Shown: positions 20,958 through 30,775 of the stretch, piece by piece | Layout of the letters: each line of letters starts with the position of its first letter | How positions within the stretch are numbered: position 1 is the stretch's first letter | DNA from: Bactericera cockerelli | Lineage: Eukaryota; Arthropoda; Insecta; Hemiptera; Triozidae | Direction of reading: 5' to 3' | Length of the DNA: 64,000 nt | NCBI GenBank assembly: GCA_024516035.1 | Contig: CM044959.1 | Coordinates: 27,306,605 to 27,370,604, forward strand | The notes under the pieces: generated by a model | The model's input: only the letters and a program-made list of their open reading frames with translations | Told to the model about the DNA's origin: nothing | Databases searched by the model: none | Program-made: the position numbers and the translations under genes

Positions 20958-22186
20958 CTCAGTGTAAAGTATGGGTCTCAGGAAGCGTAATATATTGGAG
21001 ATAGTCAAAAAGTATCTCCAATACATCATGGTTGCTGAGACTAATAACTACAGCACGACTCCTCATAACCTATATTCTTGGTGTAGAACAAAACACAAAA
21101 CAACCAAAATGAACACAGAAAGAAAACAAAACACAATGATTTTTCTCCGAACCATTTAGACAGGCTGGTGAGATTGTGTATTTTTAGCGCACAAGTACAT
21201 AGCGGACACATGTAGTGCCGATAACACCGCGTTTCCTTACTGATAAGCCGGTCGAGTGCACATGGTGCTTCAAAATAGACTATACAACACCGCACAAATA
21301 ACCACTCACGATTTCATTCATTCGAAGACCCTGACTTATTTTGATTTTGGATAATATACATACAAGGTAACAGGAAAATTGGATTTCGCGTTCAACACTC
21401 CGATATACAGGGTGTAGGGTAGAACGCTGGCTCGGGACCAAAAAACTTTGATTGGGCTTGGGAATTCATAGAAACAAGTATCAAGTCTCTGATCGATCAC
21501 AAGAAAATTAAGGGAGGGAACCGACAAAAATGGCCCCGAAAAAGAAAAGTATACGAAGCACAACAGATCAGGTAAACAGGCACGACAAATAGACAGCAAC
21601 TCATCATAGATATTGGATAACGTGGCTCGAGCGATTCTAAGGGTATACAAAAAGAGAACCAAAAAAAAAACACATATTACTTCATACAACTTGACCTGAA
21701 TTTGACTTCGTTTAATATACGCTTTCTCTCAGCTGGAGGCTAGAATAAGAATTTTATTATTCTCTTTTTTCCGAAAAGCGTGTATAACGTAAAAGTGCGT
21801 AGAAAGCTTTTTCTGTCTCATTTTATGTCTCTTTCACTTTACTTCAGTATATTTATTTTAAAAATTTCCTGTATACCTACTAAAACTTCTCAATCGGAAT
21901 ATCCAGGGAATATGACAAAATTAATGAAGAACGGTAAAAAAAACTTGTTTCGGTTTAAACCGCGGTTTCGCTATTTTTTGTAGCACACTTAATGATATAC
22001 TGAGGAAAAAATATATAATATATTCACTTTAGGAGGCCAATAGCCCCAGTTTTATCATAGCTAAAATTTATAGAAAGGTAAGCTGTTTAGTTTCCGATTA
22101 GGTTTAATGGACACGGAGGGATCCCAGAATATTCCTTCAGGGGTTCCAAGAGGTTCAATACCAGGATCAATCCTACTATCCAAATT
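20958..22186. other. No gene recognised
   Basis: The 117-codon minus-strand frame at 21336-21689 has no motif or splice context I can defend. The plus strand there has short Lys/Arg-rich open stretches only. Otherwise this is AT-rich unique DNA. Confidence 0.4.
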
Positions 22187-22334
22187 CGAACCCTCTTGAT
22201 GCTGGCTGTTTCCGGCCAGACTGGGTGAGGTTATTGTGAGTAGCTGGTTTGAAATTTTCCAGCGAATTGAGTGTAAGAACTCCGTCGAAAATGACCATGC
22301 AGTTGAAAGGGACGTTAAAACCAAATAAAATCAT
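22187..22334 (+). mobile_element. 5S-derived SINE family, 5'-truncated copy
   Basis: It has the family body (GATGCTGGCTGTTTCCGGCC, ACTGGGTGAGGTTATTGTG, ACCATGCAGTTGAAAGGGAC) and ends in GTTAAAACCAAATAAAATC. The 5S-like head is absent. Confidence 0.7.
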
Positions 22335-22590
22335 TTCATTATTATTATTATTATACAATGCTTTATTAGGTATAAATGGACATTATGTACATAGAAATAA
22401 TTAATTTAACAATGAAAAAAATGGAAACAATATATACAATGAAAATGAAAAAGAATTGAAAATATATAAAAACATAAGTCCTAACTAAAGGGCGGGGTTA
22501 TTGCCTATGGCAATCTCTTCCACCCAACCCTTTACCATGACACAAACTAATGGACACGACAAGTAAAGTAACGGGGCATTTGTGACGGGG
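22335..22590 (-). mobile_element. Probable 3' fragment of a retroelement
   Basis: In minus orientation this ends in an AAT-repeat tail beside the SINE. It includes GGCAATCTCTTCC preceded by ATTGCCTAT on the plus strand. A related block (GGGCGGTGCTAATGCCAACG then GCATTCTCTTC) occurs at 60.15 kb with a similar A/T-rich flank. The class is uncertain. Confidence 0.35.
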
Positions 22591-22631
22591 CATTAGCTAA
22601 GGGCTCATCAGAGCAGCGGACTGCCACTCAC

Positions 22632-22802
22632 CTCAATGAGACGGGTCTCCTGGTGATGGTGGTAGTAATACGACTCGTCGCTGCCCCTCCGACTGGCGGC
22701 TCCCCCGATGCACATGATTCGTCGGAACAGGTGTGAGACGGAACTGCAGACACCGCATTGTTCCGAGTGAGAGTTGCTGGAACCCCCGCCCCCTCGGCTC
22801 AT
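22632..22802 (-). CDS. Candidate first coding exon of an unrecognised gene
   Basis: On the minus strand an ATG at 22802-22800 opens 57 codons: a Gly/Ser-rich start (SRGGGGSSNSHS), a Cys-rich middle (CGVCSSVSHLFRRIMCIGG), and an acidic/Tyr/His end (SDESYYYHHH), stopping at LIE. The frame ends exactly at GAG followed by GTGAGT (22631-22626), a consensus splice donor. The composition, the donor and the GC-rich island argue for a real exon. I do not recognise the protein. Downstream exons would lie further left and I did not identify them. Confidence 0.45.
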
Positions 22803-22964
22803 GAGCCTAGACGGTGCTCCGGCCGCCAACTACTTGCGAGCCGCCCCGCGCCAATCAACAATATTGAGCTTCCGAGCTTGGTGACACTGCGACTCACTTC
22901 CTCAACCGATTACGAGGTAAACAGTTGTTGGCCAGTTAGTTCTAAAATAGATCTTTATTTTCAG

Positions 22965-23034
22965 GGCCTCTGGAAAAACGGATATTGAAAATAAGGCGGA
23001 AGGAAAATGACTATCGGCTGAAGAGCTACTACTG
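22965..23034 (+). other. Possible small plus-strand exon
   Basis: TTTATTTTCAG ends at 22964 and GTAAGT starts at 23035, framing 70 bp that are open in one frame (a Lys/Arg-rich stretch ending KSYY). The closest upstream donor (CGAG|GTAAAC near 22918) would give an intron of only about 48 bp, and the frames do not connect, so this may be non-coding or chance. Confidence 0.2.
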
Positions 23035-23800
23035 GTAAGTACAAGGGGCTCGGCCGATCAAGTCTCGATCAAGATTAAAATAAAGATATTAATTACAATA
23101 TAAACACTGAAAGGTAGTCCAGACAGCAGCGAGGTTCAGACTTTAATTAAAAGATCACTACAGAAATCCGGGAAGACACGGGACACAGCTAATCCCGAGA
23201 GGAGCACAAGACCACACGACGTGTCTGCGGACGTCAGAGCTAGCCCCTGACAGTCACACTATCTCCTTCAAGAAGGAAATTAATTTCCAACCAGAAACAC
23301 GACACTTGAGAAGGAACACGACACGGACTAGATACAGACTCCGCCGGGACGTCCAACAGAACCTCTTTCCGGGTGGTGCGGTCGCAGATCCGACGCGAAA
23401 CTCAAGGGTTCTTCAGTACAAGGGCTTGGACCGGAGACAAGCTACCTCCAGACTGTCACTACCTAAAATAGTTGAGGACCAAATACTTTTCGACAGTCAA
23501 AACTTGAGGGTTCCGGGCAAATGCTCACACACTATTGGATCTCTCGCGCGGGCTCGACACAGAGACTCGCGAAAGGGGAGACGACACAGAACTCTGGCCT
23601 TACGTCATGCCTTCGCGACGGCTGAGTAGCGACTGAGATGCGAGAACCATGCCCCGGACCCGGCAGGCAAATCCCCACCCCTTCGCACGAACGATCAATA
23701 AGTTCTCTCTCCCCCCTCCCCAGCCCCCCCGTCCGATACACAACAACTCACTTCTGCACGCCGCTGTCTTCCTCCAGCATTGCCATATTGCCAAACCTAG

Positions 23801-24221
23801 GCATACCCAATGTTCCTACCAAGTTAGCATTGGACATGGTATAGGCACAGAATTATCATGGAACTAAGCATTATATATGTAGGTATATTTCAAATTCGTG
23901 AAAAATAATATAACTCCAAGTAATTATTATACTACTAAGTAACAATCATTTTCTGTCTGTCAGGTTTTAAGTCCTTGCAAAGCGCAAGTCTCAGAAATTA
24001 GAAAACAAAGATCAACGAAATTTGTATAATATGTAGGAGACGTGTTGATTTGTTGAAGATGGTCCCGTTTTAAATTGATTAACTTAGAACCAGCGGATCT
24101 TGGAGATAAAAAGCTTGGGCGCGACTTCTAACTTTTAACTTTTATGCTCATATCTCGAGAACGGTACACTGGATTTTGAACAAATTTTGTATGTGCAATT
24201 GCTCAATAACTTTGTACACAG
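23801..24221. other. No gene recognised
   Basis: Unique AT-rich DNA; nothing identified. Confidence 0.4.
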
Positions 24222-24292
24222 ATTCTGGACGTTGCTAAACTTCCGTGATCCTACGAGAACCGGTACATTCAACGCGCCATTAACGCTGGGAT
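24222..24292 (-). mobile_element. 5S rRNA-like SINE head fragment
   Basis: Read on the minus strand, CCCAGCGTTAATGGCGCGTT then GAATGTACCGGTTCTCGTAG and GATCACGGAAGTTTAGCAAC follow the order of 5S rRNA (the internal GATCACCGAAGTTAAGCAAC region). Only the 5S-like head is present, without the SINE body. Confidence 0.6.
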
Positions 24293-24369
24293 AATCATGT
24301 ATCACCAAAGATAAAACGATATAAACTATTCACGAAGAAGTGATGAATACATAATTTTCTATGTTTTTT

Positions 24370-24975
24370 TACATTCCTTATCCTTTCATAAGGAAAGTAT
24401 TATATTCGTCGAAAATTTGACCTACCCAGTTTTTCACATTTCTGCACGAATCATAGCCTCAGGATACCAAAAAAGTTGTTTTCAGCCATTGGTCCGTGCG
24501 TCTGTCTGTCTGTGAGTGAACAGGATATCTCGAGAACGGTAAGAGCTATAGAGACTTGAAATTTGGTATGAAAAATTAATTTTATACACTAGACGAACCA
24601 CGAAACTTTTGATTGAAATGGGCCGCAAGCGCCGCTTTTTTGAATAGGTTAAAGATACAAAAAAAGTTAGAGAACAACATTTTCTTAGATTAAGTAATAG
24701 TGGTCTCTTCTTATCATTTTTTTGATATCTTGAACTTTTTGGACCTCGGCCCCAATTTACCGGTATTTTGGAGGGGACCCGCTGTGACTAATTTTCTTTA
24801 TTATTTATCCTAGATGGATATTGTGACATATCAAATCCAATGATTTTGCGGTGCTGATTACGAATTTGGCATTGATTTTTAGCTATGTGTTAACGTTGAG
24901 TCACCAGTGGCGGAATTCGACTTCTTTTCGGGATAAGGAAAGTCGTGTGATGTTTACACCAGATTTTTTGTATAC
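24370..24975 (-). mobile_element. Interspersed repeat shared with 54.1-54.4 kb
   Basis: The complement of 24770-24965 (ACATCACACGACTTTCCTTA, AACACATAGCTAAAAATCAA, GTAATCAGCACC, ATTGGATTTGATATGTCACA) matches plus-strand 54166-54310. At 54.1 kb the block follows a tRNA-like B box (GGTTTGAATCCTAGAG), so the family may be a long SINE. The left boundary here is approximate. Confidence 0.55.
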
Positions 24976-25035
24976 ATATTAATTGAAATCAGCTAGGTTA
25001 GACCTTTCCTTGAATACGTCACAAGATGTTCTACT

Positions 25036-25223
25036 CAAATATCTCGAGAACGGCTTGTAATTTTGAGATGAACTAAACGGGGATTTTCATAGAATTTTGA
25101 CACTGTCTCAATTAGTCAAAAAAAGTCAGGATCATTAAAAGTTTGCCCCTATCTTTCGTTTTATAAATGAAAACCTTCATTTTTAGTTCATCACAAAATT
25201 CCAAGCTGTTTTTGAGATATTTG
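25036..25223. repeat. Imperfect inverted repeat, 42-bp arms
   Basis: The left arm (25036-25077, CAAATATCTCGAGAACGGCT...) and right arm (25182-25223) match as reverse complements at roughly 36 of 42 positions. It lies next to CCGGGACACCCCTGTATGTA at 25238-25257, so the whole may be a small foldback or MITE whose ends I could not place. Confidence 0.6.
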
Positions 25224-25260
25224 AATGGATCATAGTTTTCCGGGACACCCCTGTATGTAC

Positions 25261-26294
25261 AATTGTACATAGTCACAATCAACCATTTTTTGTATCACCT
25301 AAATTAAAAATTAACATCCAGAACCAGCTGAAACCAAAAGTTGACAGCTATCATCACAAGGTACTATCATTGTTTGATTTTTTTCAATTTTTACACCCTA
25401 AAAAAAACTGTAAAAAAATCCGTCGGAACGGATATTGGAGTTCCCACTTGGCAACACTGTCTAGTCCTTCGCAACGCAAGCCAGTGCTGCACTTCACAAT
25501 ACACTCGGTTGTCCCCCGTCCAACCTCGCGACGTTCCCTGTTTTCTTCATATTAATTTTTTAATGATATTTTTATGGAAAAAAATAAAATAGAGAAAAAG
25601 AACTTGGAAAAAAAATTCCTTTCTGTCGTGCACCGGAGTAGAGAGAGAGAGGGGGACGGGTGGAGGAATGGACGGGGAGGGAGATAAAGGAGGTAGGAGA
25701 GGTAAGAGAGAGAGAGAGAGTAGGGAAGTAGCTGAGATAGATAAGTTGGGGAAGGAATAAATGTGGAGGAGTCAGAGAGGGGAGGGAATAATTTCTCTTT
25801 TAATTCCTTTCCCAACTGAAGTTACCGTTACACGCTTCTTCTACCTCTTACCCCACCCCTACCTATTTTTCCTTCAATATTTTTTAAAGCTTATTATCTT
25901 TTTTTCTGTACATTTTTCCTGCTTCTTCGTAAATATAATTTTCTTATCCACTCCCACGCTCCCTCACCAACCCTCGTCGCACCCATGTCGTTATATCTCT
26001 GTTTCTATATCTTTCTCACTCACTTACACACACACTCACTCACACCAACACATCACACACACATGATGTCTTCTTGTTTCATGCTCAGACTCTCACTTTA
26101 TTGTTTCTCTTGCTCATTTTCACTCTCAGAAGATTTGTCCTCTCCTAATCACCCACTCACTTTCTCTCTTTTTCCGCCTTCTTTCCCTTTCAGTTTCTTT
26201 ACACTGGCTTAGCATTATTCTCTCTCCAGTTAGCCCAGATATGTAATTTCCCTACCTTTTCTTAGGGCCAAACTATAAAACACGATTACATCTA
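25261..26294. other. No gene recognised; purine tract then pyrimidine tract
   Basis: Positions 25635-25760 are GA-rich and 25820-26210 CT/CA-rich, giving low-complexity Ser/Leu/His frames on both strands. No exon was recognised. Confidence 0.5.
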
Positions 26295-27242
26295 TCTATA
26301 CTATAAAAGAAAGCTGTCTGTATGTGTTATGTATGTGTGTTGTATGTATGTGTGTATGTATGTTTCTTTATACAAATCCACACCGTTTGACGAGAAACCT
26401 GAAATTTTGCACATAGGTCCCTTTGGATCAGGAAATTCTTCTAGGCTAGATTATATCTCCCTGAGGTTAAGCTACAATGAGTAAGGATAAAAATGGATGG
26501 GTGACGCAAAAAAAATTCACGTTTTTTGACATAAATGACATTTTTTCTCGAAATTTGTCGCGACGACCTATCAACTCAAAGCGAGAAAGTTTTAGGCAAG
26601 GGTTTGAGCTTTCAATTGACATATCGATCGCGAATTTCTGATGAGCCGTTCTTGAGCTACGCCGGGTAAGGTAAAAAAATGGATGGGTAACATGTAAAAT
26701 ATTCACGTTTTTTGACCTAAATGACATTTTTTCTCGAAATTTGAAGTGACGACCTATCAACTGAGAGCGAGAAAGTTTTAGGCAAGGATTTAGGCTTTCA
26801 TTTGACATATTGATCGCGAAATTCTGATGAGCCATTATTGAGCTACGCCGGGGAAGACCAGAAAATAGATGGGCGACAAAAATTCAGGTTTTTTTTCAAA
26901 CCTAAATGACATTTTGTGTGTGTATGTGTGTGGGTGGTGTGGGTGTGTGTGTATGTGTGTGTGGTGTGTGTGTGTGGTGTGTGTGTGTGGTGTGTGTGTG
27001 TGTGTGGGGTGTGTGTGTGTGTGGGGTGTGTGTGTGTGGTGTGTGTGTGGTGTGTGTGTGATGTGTGTGTGATGTGGTGTGTGGTGTGTGTGTGTGGTGT
27101 GTGTGTGATGTGTGTGTGGTGTGTGTGTGGTGTGTGTGTGGTGTGTGTGTGGTGTGTGTGTGGTGTGTGTGTGGTGTGTGTGTGGTGTGTGTGCGTTGTG
27201 TGTGTTTAATGGGCTGGCGAAGCGGCGGGTGTAACCCGCTAG
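26295..27242 (+). mobile_element. Non-autonomous Helitron with a GT array, copy 1
   Basis: The element begins TCTATACTATAAAAGAAAGC after an A. It ends with a short hairpin (GCGGGTGTAACCCGC) and CTAG (27239-27242) before a T, matching the Helitron rules 5'-TC, 3' hairpin plus CTRR, insertion between A and T. Inside are about 2.5 tandem copies of a roughly 190-bp segment (CTCGAAATTTG...CGACGACCTATCAACT...GAGCTACGCCGGG), then about 290 bp of GT repeats. No Rep/helicase ORF is present. A sister copy is at 34475-35540. Confidence 0.8.
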
Positions 27243-27385
27243 TTTTATCTAAATGGATCCCTTAACTCGGGCTATAGTGCACTGTGATTGGTTAAAACTC
27301 CGACTTGAGGGCGTGTCTGGCTTGTCTTAAATTTATTCCTGTTTCGAAAGGTGGCCCTTACACAATAAAGTTGAAGTTACTCTAA

Positions 27386-28548
27386 GGGTGGTATGCATAG
27401 TCGTTCCTCAAATTGAGGTCTTCCTTAAAACTTCACTCAATAGCATTTTCGTATGCAGGAACCTCCCTCGATTACATTTTTTGAGGAAGGCTCCTCAATA
27501 GTTGAGGACAGCTCCTCGTTTCAAGGTAGATCTGGATCTACCTCAAACCTTCCCTCAATTTAATAGTTCTTATATCAGTTTGAATTTGTTTTGTATCACT
27601 TTCAATTTGATTATTTTTTCTCGCGTATTTTTCAAGTTTTTGTAATAACGAAAAGTTTTTAAAATAATCATGGCAATAATATTAGATTATCAATATTATT
27701 ATGACTTTCAATAATTCTAAATTTGTTTTGTTTTTAATTTGATTACTTTTCTAGCGTATTTTTCTGTTAATTTATAATAGTGAAAAGTTTGTTTTAAAAT
27801 AATCATAACAAAAAATCTCAGAATTTAGCAATAACAGAAAGTCGAAAATTATTATAACCATTCACGATGAAGTATTGTGTCCATAATTGGCAGTGTATTT
27901 TTTCACCATTTGAACATAATAATCGTTTGAGAACTTTTCTAGATACAAGAGATTCAGTAAAAAATCAGAATTTAGCGATAGTGGTAAGTCGAAAAATATG
28001 ATTGTCAATCACGAGGAAGTATTGTGTCCATATAATTGGCAATGTTTTTTTTTTTCACCATTTGAACATAATAATCGTTTGAGAAATTTTTAGATACAAG
28101 AGGTTCAGTAAAAAAATCTCAGAATTAAGCGATAGTGGTAAGTCGTAAATTATGATTGTCATTCACGAGGAAGTATTGTGTCCATAATTGGCAGTTCATT
28201 ATATTTGAATCATCAGAAAATCGTGGTGTTGACCGACTTTTCTCTTAGAGGCGAATTTCGATAGGTACTCCCACTCAATTAAAAACAATCTATAATAAAT
28301 AATACGAAAACTGAATTACTTTAAAATTAAAATAAAAATCTTGTTCTCGAAAGTCGAAAGTAAAATTTCTTTGAGAAATTCTGTGGACAGTGAAAATAAT
28401 AAACATAGATGTGCGCATGCGTCACGCTGAAAATCGGGGTTTTATTTTACCAAGACTCAATTTGAGGAACGTCCTCCATTGAGGAAGACTTCGAGGGATG
28501 CTTGATTTGAGGAGATCTCAATTTGAGGAATGACTATGCATACCACCC
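27386..28548. mobile_element. PIF/Harbinger-type non-autonomous DNA transposon
   Basis: TAA flanks both ends (27383-27385 and 28549-28551). The termini are inverted for about 35 bp with two or three mismatches, beginning GGGTGGTATGCATAGTC. A TAA duplication with G-rich ends fits PIF/Harbinger. Inside are three tandem copies (about 27820-28200) of a roughly 130-bp unit containing GAAGTATTGTGTCCATAATT and CATTTGAACATAATAATCGT. No transposase ORF was found. Confidence 0.82.
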
Positions 28549-28551
28549 TAA

Positions 28552-29012
28552 GAATGTTTCTTTTGTAAACGATCGACTCTTCTCACTACCCCAGGTTCTA
28601 TTCTCAACTGAGTCCCCAACCTACTTGAGGCACTGGAAATAATAACGTTTCTTACCTGGAGGCTGCAGGTTTTTTTCTCCTTTTCCTCTAATTCTTTCTT
28701 TCTTTTCTATAATATATAAATATATTATTTCTTTCCTCCTTCGTACGCTTTTATAGTATAAGTATTATAACGTTTCTACAACATAGACTCCAGGTCTACA
28801 TTATCCTTTATGTATTTTTCCACGTGTTGCAAAAACTGAGCGCTGAACTATTGCCCTTCCTCTTCTGGGAACTGATTCAATGTCCTGAGGCATTCGACGG
28901 CGCCCCAGCAGAGAGCAAATGTGTTTTTATTTCATTCAAATTAATATGTTATATTTTTAGTATATAGAGAAAGATGTATTTTATTATTATGATTTTTTTT
29001 TTTTTTTTTTTG
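28552..29012. other. No gene recognised; GC-richer patch 28835-28925
   Basis: The patch is open on both strands for 30 or more codons (for example PFLFWELIQCPEAFDG on plus and RRRMPQDIESVPRRGR on minus), but I cannot bound it with good splice sites or a recognised family. The rest is AT-rich. Confidence 0.35.
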
Positions 29013-29190
29013 AAAAGGTAGTTGTGCCCCGGAACCGCTTTCGCATTACTTCAGGGCACTTTACCTTTACATCCATGCCATTCCGGAAACGGAAAAACTC
29101 TGTTAGAATTTTCCGCTCCGGCCGATATTCGAACCCGCAACCTCCGGGTCAACAACCAATGCTCTTAACCACTGAGCCACAAAGGTCGCC
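29013..29190 (-). mobile_element. tRNA-derived SINE, family F
   Basis: On the minus strand: GGCGACCTTTGTGGCTCAGT (A-box-like), GGTTGCGGGTTCGAATATCG (B box), then a body with AAAGTGCCCTGAAGTAATGC, ending in an A tail (complement of the T run at 28991-29010). This is the only copy seen in the window. Confidence 0.75.
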
Positions 29191-29440
29191 ATTATTATGA
29201 TTATGATTACTATGCACTAATATGATGTTTTGTCAGCGATTGTGTTGTTTGTATTTGTTGTAAATAATAGTTGTTACACATTAGGTTTTCTTTTTCACAA
29301 GCAAGATTTTCACCGAGGATAATTTTATACATATTTTGCATTAAGTGAATACTGAGCCGAATTATCCAATTCAATATCCAATGAGCTGATAAAACAATAC
29401 CAACCATTCTTGTTAGAAAAGGAGTAATTTTTTTTATTTA

Positions 29441-29575
29441 AGTTATCATATATTATTTGTGTTTTGATCGTAATATCACAACTACTCGAACTCAAACTAC
29501 TCATACGCTGAAACCGGGACTTGAATCACCGACCTCCAGGTTACAAGTCCGTCGTCTTATCGATCAAGCTATTGA
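29441..29575 (-). mobile_element. tRNA-derived SINE, family A
   Basis: Matches the family head (CTCAATAGCTTGATCGATAA, CTGGAGGTCGGTGATTCAAG) and body in minus orientation. It lacks the first few bases of the head. Confidence 0.75.
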
Positions 29576-30232
29576 GTAAGCAACAACACGTAGAGTAAGA
29601 CACATCTCTTTATCCCCCTGCTATTTCCGTAGCTATTCAAAGGACCATTACCAGTTTTGCACCAGAAGAAAATGTAGGAAGAAAGAAATAGAACTTACAT
29701 TAAATAAGAAGACATCATGTGTGTGTGTGATGTGTTGGTGTGAGTGAGTGTGTGTGTAAGTGAGTGAGAAAGATATAGAAACATAGAAACAAGCAGAACT
29801 TACATCTCTCTATTTAAAACAACACGCAAAATCCATATCGAAGTCCACATTACATTACACAAACCACAAATCATTGCAAAAATTTCTAATAATTCCATCC
29901 TAAAAAAGTATCTCGTTAAGGAGCATTTAGAACTATCTCGGAAATTCATTCCTGGAAACATTTTCTGGAAGAGGTTTGGATTTAGGTGGAATTTGCGTAC
30001 ACAGAATAAACTCATTTATCCGGCTTTTCTATGCTTCAAAAGTGATGGAGTTAGCAGGGCGTGAAATAGGGTACATCACGCACGCAAACCCGCTTTCTTC
30101 CTCTCACAACCACAAGAAATAGAAAGCTTGTAGCCAGGCCCGCCACTGGGATGAGTATAAAAGAGCCCTTAGATCATATTAAAATATTATGTTTGAATAC
30201 GATAGAAAAAAAATCCATACTAAATTTAAGTT
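29576..30232. other. No gene recognised; short GT microsatellite at 29718-29765
   Basis: The 71-codon minus-strand frame at 29800-30015 has no recognisable domain or splice context. Otherwise unremarkable. Confidence 0.4.
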
Positions 30233-30380
30233 AAGTTATCATATTTGTGTTAATCACTTTCGTGATATCACAACTACTCAAACTCGCTTTACTAAATCTA
30301 CGCTGAAACCCGGACTTGAACCACCGACCTCCAAGTATAATAAGTCCGCCGCCTGATCGATCAAGCTACTGAGGTCGGTC
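30233..30380 (-). mobile_element. tRNA-derived SINE, family A
   Basis: A complete-looking minus-strand copy: GACCGACCTCAGTAGCTTGA head, GGTCGGTGGTTCAAGTCCGG (B box), body to GTTAATCACT...ATTTGTG complement. It has an extra TATAA in the loop between the boxes. Confidence 0.8.
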
Positions 30381-30551
30381 ATTCTTTCTATAGTACTACT
30401 TACGTAAATAGAACTTTCCAAAATCTTTGCTATCAAGTAGGTAATCTACTCGTTTGGCTTTCGTAACACCACAGGTCACTGCTCAATCGAAAGCAAACTT
30501 TCATTTTCTCACGGTATATGATCATAAGTGGACTGTAAATAATAATAATAA

Positions 30552-30775
30552 TAATATCACCGTATTCATACTGCCCGGATTAGGACCAATGAGTCCAATT
30601 ATTTCAGCAGTAAGTCCAAGGTTGATTGATTGAATTTAAGCGGTGATCTTCGGTTTGTGTGATTTCCCTGCTAACTCAGGATGTAAGAACACATAATAAC
30701 TTGCCATGTCCGGCTAGGTTTCGAACCGCGACCTCTGGATGACCAGTTTAGACGACTTCACTACTGAGCCACCGA
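30552..30775 (-). mobile_element. tRNA-derived SINE, family E
   Basis: The minus-strand head reads CGGTGGCTCAGTAGTGAAGT and GAGGTCGCGGTTCGAAACCT (B box). The body shares ACTGCCCGGATTAGGACC and TCCAATTATTTCAGCAGTAA on the plus strand with copies near 41.2, 46.4, 60.9 and 63.0 kb. Confidence 0.75.

Larger units (their letters stand above)
22600..23800. promoter_or_regulatory. GC-richer, CpG-containing island (possible promoter region)
   Basis: This 1.2-kb stretch is clearly richer in G+C and CpG than its surroundings and holds the candidate minus-strand first coding exon at its left end. The open frames at 23306-23629 (plus) and 23532-23794 (minus) look like by-products of low stop-codon density. 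A promoter for the minus-strand exon is the simplest reading. This is inferred from composition only. Confidence 0.35.

Noticed and set aside
21336..21689. 117-codon hydrophobic minus-strand ORF
   Set aside because: No recognisable family, no splice or promoter context, and AT-rich DNA gives such frames by chance.
23306..23629. 107-codon Arg-rich ORF in the GC-rich island
   Set aside because: Both strands are open here because of base composition; no motif or splice support.
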